Below, one piece after another: positions 18,767 to 29,945 of a stretch of 64,000 bases of DNA; the first letter of the stretch is position 1, and the number at the start of each line of letters is the position of its first letter. The stretch is from assembly GCA_963210315.1 (NCBI GenBank), contig OY723299.1, positions 744,001-808,000 on the forward strand. The letters run 5' to 3'. Origin of the DNA: Rhynchopus euleeides. Its lineage: Eukaryota > Euglenozoa > Diplonemea > Diplonemida > Diplonemidae. Position numbers and translations under genes: made by a program. The notes beneath the pieces were generated by a model that worked only from the letters and a program-made list of their open reading frames with translations, ran no database searches and had not been told where the DNA came from.

Positions 18767-21295
18767 TTAATCCTTGCTGGAGGGAACGCTGGAAGAAACA
18801 CTCGAGGAAGAATCTGTGGAGGAATCACTGCATGCAGCTTCGGAAGCCTCGGCAGAGGGGCACCTGCTGGCAGTCGAAGACTCGTCTGAGTCGTAGGCCT
18901 CACCCCATTCGCCGTCCTTCGCCTTGATGTGCGGCTGTGCCAGCAGTGCGGTGTCGAACATCTCCTCAGCCCCGTCGAGGCACTCCCTGTCGGGGTTGAA
19001 GTCGTCGGCCCACAGGCCCTCCACCGCAACCCCCTGGTCAGGCGTCGTGTAGGTCCCAGGCGGCCCGAAGGTGCCCCACTCGTTGGAGTCCTCAGGGGCG
19101 AGGGCTGTCCACTTCTTCTTCTTCTTGTGCTTCGTCCACTGGAAAAGGGCAGCCGACACAGTGTTGGTCTTCCCATCGGCAGGCTCCTCTGGAAGCTTGC
19201 AGGCACAGCGCGGCAGGAGGGTGCTGTTGAGCCGTGAGAAGCCTGCGATCGGAAGCTCTGGCAACGACCACTTGAAGCGGAAGTTGTGAACCTGTGCAAC
19301 GGCTTCAAGGCAGACATCTAGGAACGGATCCGTGAGTCCGGTAGGACCTCGACATGTGGGCACCCACTCCTCCCGCATCACGGCCCATCCCGACTCGAGG
19401 CGTGCGACACACCGCGTCGCACGAGAGTGGGCGGCAGCATGGGCACGGTTGAACTCCTGCAGTTCCAGTGTGACCCGGCGCGTGTAGACGTGGTCCCGCA
19501 AGATACACTTCTCGTAGCCCTGCCGCCGGCTTTGCACGTTGGGCGCGATGCACGACGCGGCTCCCCTGAGTGACCCTTCTGTAAGCACGACATCGTCATC
19601 ACGAATCCACTTTCTGGCCTGATTCCACAGCCGGTTGTCACTCTGGGTTCTTGTAAACGTCGAGCCGTGAATGAAGGCGATCATGCCACAGGCGGTGGTA
19701 GCGACCAACAGCTTCTTATTCACACTAAATCTGTCGGACTTGACCAAGGTGGAGGCCACAGCCAGGGTGGCGCAGGGGAAGAAGGGGAAGTGGTTGACGT
19801 TGTCTGCCGCCCACGGCTTCGTGAACCACTCCTGCCCCTGCACGGGCTTCCCGACCTCATCCAGGTCGTGTGCGAGGTGCTGTACACCAGCATCCCTGTC
19901 GCTAGTGATGGTGTCCATCGACGCAACCAACCCAGGCAGGTGCAAGGCGTACGACCCTGCGGTCTCGGGCTTGTGCCTCAGGTACACGAGGGCAACCAGC
20001 AGGCGCCTCCGGGCAGCCTCGTCCCGCTCCGTGGCGCACTGCTCGAAGAGCAGGGTGAGCTGCCACGGTGACAGCGCTGTTGCCGCACTCGAGAAGTCGT
20101 CCTTGCAGGTGCTGTCCACACCGAAGAAGGTGCACCACGCCGCAACACAGATGAACGACGTCTTCACCCCCAGAAGCGGGTGGGCTGCCTCGCGCTCTGC
20201 CGCCGTCTCCCGCAGCTCTGCCATCCCCAGGCGCACGCTCCTCATGTCCCTCAGGAAGCGCCCCGCACGGGCCATGCCGTGTGGGCCCCACATCCTCTCG
20301 AACTCGCTCTCAGGATGTTTCCACTCCGCCTGCAGGATGGTTTCGATGCGATGCCGTTCTCCTTCCGAAGGTCGGCCCGTGATACCCAGTCGCCTCGCGA
20401 TCGCTTTGGCATATAACCGAGCGTCCTGCTCTTCTGCCTGCATTTGACCGTCGTTCTCTTGCAAATCAAATGAGTACATCGTTAGAGGTTCGTCGTAAGA
20501 ATCGTCATCCTCTTCCCTCCTCTGGTTCTTGCGCCGAATGCGCTGGTTGACATAGATGTGGTTGTAGGCCTTCCTGCACTCCAGCCGTGTGACAGGGTGA
20601 CCAGCACCTGCTGCAAGGGCCTGCGTGCACCCCACAGGCATGGTGCCCTCCTCCAGCGCAGCGATGTAGTGATGCAGGTCTGCAGAAAACTCGGTGGCAC
20701 GAAGAAACTCGACAGTCGTCTTCTGGAATTTCCACAAGTTGAAGGTCCTGTCGGAACCACCCATCCAGTCAGACTCATCCACAGCACCACAGGAGTCACA
20801 CTTCAGGAGGTGGTGGTCGCACGCGCGTGGGAACAGCTCCAGCAGCAGCTTGTCCCCAGGGAGTTGGGGTATTGACTTCACAAAGGCTTGAAAGTTTGCC
20901 ATGTACATATGCTGCAGCAGCTGGCGCCTTTCCAACACGGTGTCCTGGCAAGACAAGGGTCTGTCCATGCCCCTGAAGAGCCCGTTGTCTAACTGAAGAC
21001 CCATCCCAAGAAGAAACACCTCGATCATCATGTTGCTCATCGTATGGTGAGTGCCAAACGCAGGGTTTCCCCCTCCCGCACCATTCAACGCCTTGACGAT
21101 GCAGAGGAAGTGAGACATGCTCGGCGCAGCATCATCGGTGAAGGCAGCCGTGAGGTCACAGAGCGGCTGCTGGCGTCGCGGTGCAACCGCCCCCTGCCGC
21201 TCCACAGCCACACCACCGGCAGACGGGGCAGCGGGCTGACCTCCTGTGGACCCAACCTCACTGCAGCGGGACGTGCCGCTGTGTGTACGCTTCAT
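18767..21295 (-). CDS. tandem family protein, gene 3, unknown function
   Basis: 842 residues from an ATG at 21295 (MKRTHSG). Family similarity continues upstream in frame to about 21365 (HLHRHPNPCTG), so the mature protein may start in an upstream exon. The closest relative in the window is gene 2. The shared core (GMARAGRFLRDMRSVRLGM, LRHKPETAGSYALHLPG, VNHFPFFPCATLAV) is essentially invariant, whereas the patch before RLGITG, the segment after PRACDHHLLKCDSCG and the segment after SDRFSVNK differ. The C-terminal Ser/Asp/Glu tail is shorter than in genes 1 and 2, about 25 residues. No known domain recognised. Confidence 0.75.
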   Translation of the reverse strand: MKRTHSGTSRCSEVGSTGGQPAAPSAGGVAVERQGAVAPRRQQPLCDLTAAFTDDAAPSMSHFLCIVKALNGAGGGNPAFGTHHTMSNMMIEVFLLGMGLQLDNGLFRGMDRPLSCQDTVLERRQLLQHMYMANFQAFVKSIPQLPGDKLLLELFPRACDHHLLKCDSCGAVDESDWMGGSDRTFNLWKFQKTTVEFLRATEFSADLHHYIAALEEGTMPVGCTQALAAGAGHPVTRLECRKAYNHIYVNQRIRRKNQRREEDDDSYDEPLTMYSFDLQENDGQMQAEEQDARLYAKAIARRLGITGRPSEGERHRIETILQAEWKHPESEFERMWGPHGMARAGRFLRDMRSVRLGMAELRETAAEREAAHPLLGVKTSFICVAAWCTFFGVDSTCKDDFSSAATALSPWQLTLLFEQCATERDEAARRRLLVALVYLRHKPETAGSYALHLPGLVASMDTITSDRDAGVQHLAHDLDEVGKPVQGQEWFTKPWAADNVNHFPFFPCATLAVASTLVKSDRFSVNKKLLVATTACGMIAFIHGSTFTRTQSDNRLWNQARKWIRDDDVVLTEGSLRGAASCIAPNVQSRRQGYEKCILRDHVYTRRVTLELQEFNRAHAAAHSRATRCVARLESGWAVMREEWVPTCRGPTGLTDPFLDVCLEAVAQVHNFRFKWSLPELPIAGFSRLNSTLLPRCACKLPEEPADGKTNTVSAALFQWTKHKKKKKWTALAPEDSNEWGTFGPPGTYTTPDQGVAVEGLWADDFNPDRECLDGAEEMFDTALLAQPHIKAKDGEWGEAYDSDESSTASRCPSAEASEAACSDSSTDSSSSVSSSVPSSKD

Positions 21296-21365
21296 GTGTG
21301 AGTCGCTCGGGGGATCGAGCGGTGTGAAGCGCAGCTGTGTGCCTGTGCACGGGTTGGGGTGGCGA

Positions 21366-21775
21366 TGCAGGTGGTGGCACAGATGTGCTCCCGAACAGAG
21401 CAGCCCTCAGTGATGCTACAAGGAGGGGAGAGATGGGGGAGCTCGCGTCACCTCCTTGTGGGCAGTGTTAGGTTACAGTGCAGCGGAATGGTACCTGCAC
21501 GACTGTGAGAGCAAGCACTCTTCTGCACTTTGCAGTGAAGGCACCCCTCCCCTCTGTTGACCTCCCCGCTGTACAATCAGGCAGTGATCGAGAGCAAAAC
21601 CAAACATATCCACTGGCAGACACACAGACCCATGCTCATACTCGTGCAGTGCAGGTCACACCGAGCAACGTCAGTGCTAGCTCCAGTGCACACACCCTGC
21701 GACTACAACACTGTTTCGGCAGCACTGCAACCACCACCACCCCGCACGGCAGCCTCCAGCGAGGCAATCCTCCCC
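21366..21775 (-). other. probable intron or insertion, gene 3
   Basis: Noncoding DNA separating the family body from the coiled-coil exon remnant. Parts (near 21395-21420 and 21465-21490, with GTTAGGTTACAGTGCAGCGG) match the equivalent interval of gene 4 (24780-25262), so it was inherited, not acquired independently. Splice sites could not be fixed by eye. Confidence 0.5.
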
Positions 21776-21915
21776 TCCAGCTGCTCGCGGAAGCTCTGCT
21801 CGAGAGCCAGCTGCCTCGACAGGTGTGTGATGCGCCCCTCAGCTGATGGGAGCGCTGTGGCTTCAGATGCCCCATCACACTGCTGAGGCGTTGCACCCGC
21901 TCAACGTCCCAATTG
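21776..21915 (-). pseudogene. shortened N-terminal coiled-coil exon, gene 3
   Basis: Bases 21776-21846 match the coiled-coil coding part of the gene 4 exon (25260-25336, LALEQSFREQLEG). The following bases match a more 5' part of that exon (near 25690-25760, CTGCTGAGGCGTTGC), so several hundred bases of the exon have been deleted. It could still be spliced to gene 3 or be dead. Confidence 0.5.
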
Positions 21916-22183
21916 CTTGGTTTCTTTTATGTCCTCGCGTGCCGTCTTCCCACAGCAGAAAAGAGCGAAAAAGAGAAGGCGTTGTTTCTGCGCCAAACCC
22001 GAGCTGATGAAGGTTGGTGTGAATGTGCGCATAGTCAGAACAACAAGTCAAGGTAGATTGTGTTTGTCATCCAAAGCGCTGCCAACCATCTTTTTCACTG
22101 TGACAAGCTTCTTGGCGTGTGTGAAAAAGTGATATGTGTGTCAAATTGCAAAGCTGTACACACAGTAGCGAAGGCCCGAAAGT
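21916..22183. other. spacer between genes 3 and 4
   Basis: About 270 bp of AT-richer sequence without a gene. It lacks the spacer repeat seen downstream of genes 2 and 3, so the gene 4 spacer is of a different type. Confidence 0.6.
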
Positions 22184-24790
22184 TTAGTAGCCGTAGTCCT
22201 CGCTGGAGCTGGAGCTGGAGGCGGGGGGATCGGTGGCGGAGATATGCGAATCCTCGGCAGAGGAGGAGCTGGTCTCAGGCGAAGACTCCTCCGAGTCATC
22301 GGTCTCATCCCATTCGCCGTCCTTCATCCTGATGTGCGGCTGTGCCAGCAGTGCGGTGTCGAACATCTCCTCAGCCCCATCGAGGCACTCCCTGTCGGGG
22401 TTGAAGTCGTCGGCCCACAGGCCCTCCACCGCAACCCCCTGGTCAGGCGTCGTGTAGGTCCCAGGCGGCCCGAAGGTGCCCCACTCGTTGGAGTCCTCAG
22501 GGGCGAGGGCTGTCCACTTCTTCTTCTTCTTGTGCTTCGTCCACTGGAAAAGGGCAGCCGACACAGTGTTGGTCTTCCCATCGGCAGGCTCCTCTGGAAG
22601 CTTGCAGGCACAGCGCGGCAGGAGGGTGCTGTTGAGCCGTGAGAAGCCTGCGATCGGAAGCTCTGGCAACGACCACTTGAAGCGGAAGTTGTGAACCTGT
22701 GCAACGGCTTCAAGGCAGACATCCAAGAAAGGGTCTGTGAGTCGCTGACGCCAGCACGTCGGCCGCCACTCCTCCCGCATCACAGCCCATCCCGACTGGA
22801 GGCGTGCGACACACCGCGTCGCACGAGAGTGGGCGGCAGCATGGGCACGGTTGAACTCCTGCTGCTGCAGTGTAACCCGGCGCGTGTAGACGTGGTCCCG
22901 CTCGGGACACTTCTCGTAGCCCTGCCGCCGGGTGTGCACGTTGGGCGCGATGCACGACTCGGCTCCCCTGAGTGACCCTTCTGTCAGCACGACATCGTCA
23001 TCACGAATCCACTTTCTGGCCTGCTCCCACAGGTCGGAGTCACTCCGGTTTCTTGCAAACAAAGAGCTGTGAATGAAGGCGATCATGCCACAGGCGGTGG
23101 TAGCGACCAACAGCTTCTTCGTGATAGTCCATTTCTTCGTCTTAATGAAGGTGGAGGCCACAGCCAGGGTGGCGCAGGGGAAGAAGGGGAAGTGGTTGAC
23201 GTTGTCTGCCGCCCACGGCTTCGTGAACCACTCCTGCCCCTGCACGGGCCTCCCGACCTCATCCAGGTCGTGTGCGAGGTGCTGTACACCAGCATCCCTG
23301 TCGCTTGTGATGGTGTCCATCGACGCAACCAACCCAGGCAGGTGCAAGGCATACGACCCTGCGGTCTCGGGCTTGTGCCTCAGGTACACGAGGGCAACCA
23401 GCAGGCGCCTCCGGGCAGCCTCGTCCCGCTCCGTGGCGTACTGCTCGAAGAGCAGGGTGAGCTGCCACGGCGACAGCGCTGTTGCCGCACTCGAGAAGTC
23501 GTCCTTGCAGGTGCTGTCCACACCGAAGAAGGGGCACCACGCCGCAACACAGATGGACGACGTCTTCACCCCCAGAAGCGGATGGGCTGCCTCGCGCTCT
23601 GCCGCCGTCTCCCGCAGCTCTGCCATCCCCAGGCGCACGCTCCTCATGTCCCTCAGGAAGCGCCCCGCACGGGCCATGCCGTGTGGGCCCCACACCCTCT
23701 CGAACTTGCACTCAGGAGCCTTCCACTCCGCCTGCAGGATGGTTTCGATGCGGTGCCGTTGACCTTCCAAAGGTCGACCCGTGATACCCAGTCGCCTCGC
23801 GATCCGTCCGGCCTCCACGTGGGCTTGTTGCTCTTCGCACTCGACATAGCAGCAGTTTACCTCTATGTGGTAAGGGGTTGCACTGGCAAAATGTTCGATA
23901 CCCTCAGCCTCCTTCTGCTTTTCACACCGAATGCGCTGGTCGGCGTAGAAGCGGTCGTAGGCCTTCCTGCACTCCAGCTGTGTGACAGGGTGACCAGCAC
24001 CAGCCGCCAGGGCCTGCGTGCACCCCACGGGCATGGTGCCCCCCTCCAGCGCAGCGATGTAGTGATGCAGGTCTGCAGAAAACTCGGTGGCACGAAGAAA
24101 CTCGACACTCGCCTTCTCGAATTTCGACTGGTTGAAGGTCCTGCCGTCAGGCTCCGCTCCCCTCTCAGACCCAGACTCGGGTGCTTCACAGGAGTCACAC
24201 GCCATAGAGTGTACATCGCGTGGGAACAGCTCCAGCAGCAGCTTGTCCCCAGGGAGTTGGGGTATTGACTTCACAAAGGCTTGAAAGTTTGCCAGGTACA
24301 TATGCTGCAGCACCTGGCGCCTTTGCCTGGCGTTCTCCTGGTAAGGCACAGGAATGTTCATGTGACTCAGGAACCTATTGTCTAACTGCAGACCCATCCC
24401 AAGAAGAAACACCTCGATCATCATGCCGCTCATTAGATCACGGGTGCCCTCTCCTGCCCCCTCAGGTGTTCTATCTTGAAACATCCTCATCACACCGAAG
24501 AGGTGAGACATGTTCGACGCAAGATCATCGGTGAAGGCAGCCGTGAGGTCACAGAGCGGCTGCTGGCGTCGCGGTGCAACCGCCCCCTGCCGCTCCACAG
24601 CCACACCACCGGCAGACGGGGCAGCGGGCTGACCTCCTGTGGACCCAACCTCACTGCAGCGGGACGTGCCGCTGTGTGTACGCTTCATGTGTAAATCGCT
24701 CGGGGGATCGAGCGGTGTGAGGCGCAGCTGTGTGCCTGTGCACGGGTTGGGGTGGCGATGCAGGTGCCGGCACAGACGTGTTGCCGAACA
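22184..24790 (-). CDS. tandem family protein, gene 4, main exon
   Basis: Body of the fourth paralogue, about 865 residues, open from HLHRHPNPCTG to the Ser-rich end SSSSSEDYGY. The apparent start at its upstream edge is a TTG, and the frame probably continues from an upstream exon at 25265-26003. The core blocks are identical to the other genes, but this copy is the most divergent in the variable patches. For example, the segment ahead of RLGITG has a Cys-containing replacement (EVNCCYVECEEQQAH), the segment after PRDVHSMACDSC is changed, and so is the tail. Function unknown; the conserved basic KHKKKKKW patch and acidic Ser-rich tail suggest an intracellular protein, but that is inference. 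Confidence 0.72.
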   Translation of the reverse strand, partial: CSATRLCRHLHRHPNPCTGTQLRLTPLDPPSDLHMKRTHSGTSRCSEVGSTGGQPAAPSAGGVAVERQGAVAPRRQQPLCDLTAAFTDDLASNMSHLFGVMRMFQDRTPEGAGEGTRDLMSGMMIEVFLLGMGLQLDNRFLSHMNIPVPYQENARQRRQVLQHMYLANFQAFVKSIPQLPGDKLLLELFPRDVHSMACDSCEAPESGSERGAEPDGRTFNQSKFEKASVEFLRATEFSADLHHYIAALEGGTMPVGCTQALAAGAGHPVTQLECRKAYDRFYADQRIRCEKQKEAEGIEHFASATPYHIEVNCCYVECEEQQAHVEAGRIARRLGITGRPLEGQRHRIETILQAEWKAPECKFERVWGPHGMARAGRFLRDMRSVRLGMAELRETAAEREAAHPLLGVKTSSICVAAWCPFFGVDSTCKDDFSSAATALSPWQLTLLFEQYATERDEAARRRLLVALVYLRHKPETAGSYALHLPGLVASMDTITSDRDAGVQHLAHDLDEVGRPVQGQEWFTKPWAADNVNHFPFFPCATLAVASTFIKTKKWTITKKLLVATTACGMIAFIHSSLFARNRSDSDLWEQARKWIRDDDVVLTEGSLRGAESCIAPNVHTRRQGYEKCPERDHVYTRRVTLQQQEFNRAHAAAHSRATRCVARLQSGWAVMREEWRPTCWRQRLTDPFLDVCLEAVAQVHNFRFKWSLPELPIAGFSRLNSTLLPRCACKLPEEPADGKTNTVSAALFQWTKHKKKKKWTALAPEDSNEWGTFGPPGTYTTPDQGVAVEGLWADDFNPDRECLDGAEEMFDTALLAQPHIRMKDGEWDETDDSEESSPETSSSSAEDSHISATDPPASSSSSSEDYGY

Positions 24791-25262
24791 GAGCAACCCT
24801 CAGTGGCACCACAAGGAGATGAGGGGGGCAGCGTCACCTGGCGTCACCTCCTTGCGTGGGCAGTGTTAGGTTACAGTGCAGCGGAATGTTACATGCATGA
24901 CTGAGAGCCACTCTTCTGCACTTTGCAGTGAAGGCACCCCTCCCCTCTGTTGCCCTCCCCGCTGTACAATCAGGCACAGGTGCACCAACTTCTGTTTGGC
25001 CCAAGAGTGGGTGTGCTTCGAAACTGGAAAGCGAGCAACCCAGGGACACAGCCGTCACACCATCGCAACTAGGCTGACAATCGATCGAGGGGATCTGAGA
25101 ACTCCAGCCACACGCACTGACACGCTCATATTCCTGCAGTGCAGGTCGCACCGAGCAACGTCAGGTGATAGCTCCACTGCGCACACCCTGCGACTACAAC
25201 ACTGTTTCGGCAGCACTGCAACCACCACCACCCCGCAGGGCAGCCTCCAGCGAGGCAATCCT
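24791..25262 (-). other. probable intron of gene 4
   Basis: About 470 bp of noncoding sequence between the coiled-coil exon and the main exon, related to 21366-21775 of gene 3. In gene 2 the flanking coding parts are joined directly (EQLEG followed by SLCHDLHRHP), which is the best evidence that this interval is removed from the mRNA. Confidence 0.5.
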
Positions 25263-26003
25263 CCCCTCCAGCTGCTCGCGGAAGCTCTGCTCGAGAGCCA
25301 GCTGCCTCGACAGGTGTGTGATGCGCCCCTCAGCCGACACGACCCGCATCTTCACAGCGAGGAACTCCTCCAATGGCACGCTCCCTGTGACACCCCCACA
25401 GGCCCCGCTGTACCCCCCCGCAAGACCACCCGGGGCCACCCCCGCCCCAAGCTGCGCCGCACACCCCAGCCTGCTGGGGTGCGGCTGCAGGGCACCCACC
25501 GCACCCAGGGTGCCTGCCACCACTGCGTGGTGCGGCAGCACAGCCCCGCCAGTGACGGCGGGACACCCCGGGGCAACGGCGGCAGGCCCGGGCACCGCCA
25601 CACCCTCTGGGGGGGTTTTAGCATGCGCTAGCGGGGCGAGCTGTGTCGGATACGGCTGCTGCTGCTGCTGCCACTCCTCCACAGCAGTCGGCGGGGATGA
25701 CGGCGTGCCCTCTGATACCCCCTCACACTCTGCTGAGGCGTTGCGCCCGCTCAGCGCCCCCATGGCCTGGTCTATATCTTCGCGTGCCGTCTTCATCGCC
25801 CCACCGCGCGCAGCGCCCCCAGCACTGTTCTCCCGCCGCAGCGGATACCGAGTGGTTCCGGCGCCGCCCTGCGGCTGCCCTGCAGCTGCAGCACCTCCAA
25901 CACCAGGGCTGCTGCTGTGCTCCGGAGACTGCGACCCTCCCACTCCGCCATCCTGGACATGCAACGCTGTGCTCGGGGGTGTGCTGCCCCGCGGGGCAGG
26001 CAT
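25263..26003 (-). CDS. tandem family gene 4, N-terminal exon (Ala/Gly/Pro-rich plus coiled coil)
   Basis: An open frame from an ATG at 26003. It encodes about 200 residues rich in Ala, Gly, Pro and Gln with a short poly-Gln run (EEWQQQQQPYP), followed by a helical segment (LEEFLAVKMRVVSAEGRI) and LALEQSFREQLEG. The last part is the same as the start of gene 2, which links this exon to the family. The frame stays open to 25194, beyond the presumed splice junction. This is the only copy in the window with the complete N-terminal region, so gene 4 is the best candidate for the intact founder of the cluster. Confidence 0.6.

Positions 26004-27561
<1,558 letters not shown>

Positions 27562-27596
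<35 letters not shown>
27562..27596. repeat. (GA)17 between the two LINE copies
   Basis: GA tract of 35 bp that serves both as the 3' tail of the truncated copy and as the 5' boundary of the full-length copy. It is followed directly by a short (TG)n at 27597-27609. Confidence 0.9.
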
Positions 27597-27598
<2 letters not shown>

Positions 27599-27803
27599 TG
27601 TGTGTGTGTACTTCATTACTGTACTTCATTGGTCGCGCCCCGCGGCTGGTGGAGTCCCACTTCAGGAGGAGGAGGTCCGGCCCTTTGCCGCGCCCCCTCC
27701 GCCACCCCGTTCAACACACACATCATACCCCGGACCCTCCCCCCCGTCATCCCGTGCCTGATTCCCCCCGTGCTTGGTACCAACTCCCCCGCCCCGGCCT
27801 ACA

Positions 27804-29945
27804 ATGGCCATGATCGCGAGGATCAAGCGGCTGCAGGCGTCGACGCAGCAGCTTCTCGCAAGCGGGCGCAAACTCTCGGAGGACGAACTGGACGTCGTTA
27901 TGACGTTCATGGAGCAGCAGGGCGCGCTGCTCGTGACGCTGTTGGGTGGTGAAACACCTACTACCTCTGCAAGCCCGCCGATGGCGGCGCCACCCGCACA
28001 GCAGCAGCAGCATCAGCATCAACATCAGCATCAGCATCAGCAGGCGCCACAGCAGGCGCAACAACAACCGAAGAAGAAGTCGAACGAGGCATCATCGACA
28101 AAGCATCCGCACACCACGGCGCAGCAGCAGCAGCAGCAGCCGACGCAGAAGCCGAAGCAACAGCAAGGGCAGCAGCAACAGCGGAAGGGGCCGGCAGCGA
28201 CGGCCCCCCAGCAAGGATCCGGGTGGGTGACGATGGCGCGCAAGCCGCCCGTGCCACCTCCCCCGGCCCTCGCGGCCCCCCCGGCGGCTTCAATTGCCGC
28301 CACGCAGATCGGGGTCGCGCCGCGCGGGCTCCTCTTCGCGCAGCAGGCGAAGCGCGCGAAGGAGCTGCTTGAACTCGCGCAGGCAGCGGTAGCGGAGGAC
28401 TCGCAGCGTGCCTATGCTGTGATCTGCGGGACACGCTTCGCCGGCGCGTCGGAGGAGATGCTCACCCTGGTGGGTGGGATGGTGCGCCCGCTGTGGGTGG
28501 CGACGGCGGGGAACATCCCCTTTAACAGCGGGGTGCCGGCGGGAAGCGACGGCGTGCCGGGCGTTGCCCATGTCGACGCCGTCCCACGGGGGGAGGAGCG
28601 GACGAGGGTGCTCGTCTTCTGCGTGGCCGCGGCTCACACGTCGAAGGACACGTGGACCGCGCTGACGACGGGCACCGACAGCCTGACGGTCCTGCAGGGG
28701 CTGGCGCGGCGGGCGGCGAGCGACGCCGGCAAGGTGCGGGTGCGGCCGGAGCAGGTGTGGCGGCCACAGTGGCGCAAGGGCCGGGTGGACGCGATGGTGC
28801 GTGTGCCACGGGAGGCTGTCACCAGCCTCCTTCAGGCGTCGGGGGCAGGAGGCTGTTTCTGGAAGGAGCTGCAATTTGCCGGCGGCCGCGAGCCGTACGC
28901 GGCGATTCCCCTCTGCAAGGGTACAACACTGTCGGAGGCACGCGCCGCCGCGAAGGGGCTGGGACCCGCTGCGCTCGGTCTGGTGTACGGCGTGAGGACA
29001 CTGTCGGTTCGCGTGGCGACACCCCAGCAGGCTGAGGCGGTGCGCGCCAACCTCGGAGATAAAGCTGAACCGGCTCGTGACCCCCTCATGAAATGGGTGG
29101 TATCCGGGGCCCGTGGGCAAGAGCACGCCGACGACATCCTGTTCGACTTGCGGCGGGCGGGAAATGGCTGGAACGCGAGTGTGATAAACTCGCGCGCTAA
29201 AAGCGGACAGCGCGTGCTCGTCGTAACGGCGTCAACACCCCCCCCCTTTAGTTGTATAACGAGGGCGGGCCGCCCCTCCCTCTGGGTGAGGGAATGGGCG
29301 AAAGAGGACGCCCCCCCGCAGGATGTGCGGCGGTTCAAGCCCGCGCCCGCGGCTGGCCCCCCGGCCAAGGTGAAGCTGCCGGAGCGCTACGTGTCATCCC
29401 CACCGACGACACCTATCGCCCCCCCGCAGGTCTCCCCGCAGGCCCCTCCGCAGGACCCCCCGCCGCCTCCACAGGCACCGCCAGCCGCGGCCCAGGCTGA
29501 ACCCGCCGCAGATGAGACCGCGGCCCCTCCTCCTGCCGCCGGCGGGGGCGACGACGTTGACGACGAGAGCTCCGCCGACATGCTCTCAGCTGACGGGGAG
29601 GACGGTGCCCCGCGTGCGGACGCCAACGGCAAGCGGCGTCGGGTGGTCTCCGGGGGCGACGGGGCCGAAGAGGAGGACGACATCGACGAGATGCTGGGGC
29701 AGCCTTCGTCGAAGGGCTGGGGGGAGCGCATCAGCTCTGCGGTGTCCGACGCGATGGACTACGTCTCCCCGATCCGCAAGAGGAATGTGAGCATCCACAT
29801 TCACCAATGGGGCGTCGGGTACAAGGCCACAATGAACACCCGCTGCCAGCTGTGCGAAGCGGTCGTGGGCAGGCAGTACACGCTGAAAAGCTGCGAGGGA
29901 TGCAATCAGGTGGCATGCGCGAGCTGTGCAAACCTGCACAAGTGA
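27804..29945 (+). CDS. LINE ORF1, Gln/Pro/Ala-rich with C-terminal zinc ribbon-like motif
   Basis: 713 residues from the ATG at 27804 (ACAATGGCC context); a GTG ten codons upstream is less likely. Residues of about 55-140 are dominated by Gln, His and Lys (CAG/CAT-type repeats). The middle, about 150-480, is globular. Residues of about 520-630 are Pro-rich then acidic. The last 33 residues hold Cys pairs (CQLC, CEGC, CASC), compatible with a treble-clef or RING-like zinc site, just before the TGA. The role by analogy is binding of element RNA. ORF1 is in the same reading frame as ORF2. Confidence 0.85.
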   Translation: MAMIARIKRLQASTQQLLASGRKLSEDELDVVMTFMEQQGALLVTLLGGETPTTSASPPMAAPPAQQQQHQHQHQHQHQQAPQQAQQQPKKKSNEASSTKHPHTTAQQQQQQPTQKPKQQQGQQQQRKGPAATAPQQGSGWVTMARKPPVPPPPALAAPPAASIAATQIGVAPRGLLFAQQAKRAKELLELAQAAVAEDSQRAYAVICGTRFAGASEEMLTLVGGMVRPLWVATAGNIPFNSGVPAGSDGVPGVAHVDAVPRGEERTRVLVFCVAAAHTSKDTWTALTTGTDSLTVLQGLARRAASDAGKVRVRPEQVWRPQWRKGRVDAMVRVPREAVTSLLQASGAGGCFWKELQFAGGREPYAAIPLCKGTTLSEARAAAKGLGPAALGLVYGVRTLSVRVATPQQAEAVRANLGDKAEPARDPLMKWVVSGARGQEHADDILFDLRRAGNGWNASVINSRAKSGQRVLVVTASTPPPFSCITRAGRPSLWVREWAKEDAPPQDVRRFKPAPAAGPPAKVKLPERYVSSPPTTPIAPPQVSPQAPPQDPPPPPQAPPAAAQAEPAADETAAPPPAAGGGDDVDDESSADMLSADGEDGAPRADANGKRRRVVSGGDGAEEEDDIDEMLGQPSSKGWGERISSAVSDAMDYVSPIRKRNVSIHIHQWGVGYKATMNTRCQLCEAVVGRQYTLKSCEGCNQVACASCANLHK
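29943..29945 (+). other. in-frame UGA between ORF1 and ORF2, candidate recoded stop
   Basis: TGA followed by CTT. UGA followed by C is a leaky context in many eukaryotes. The frame downstream is open for the whole of ORF2. No in-frame AUG lies between this stop and the endonuclease core: the first is at 30135, after the LQET motif. ORF2 therefore needs readthrough, reinitiation at a non-AUG codon, or some other recoding event. Confidence 0.65.
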
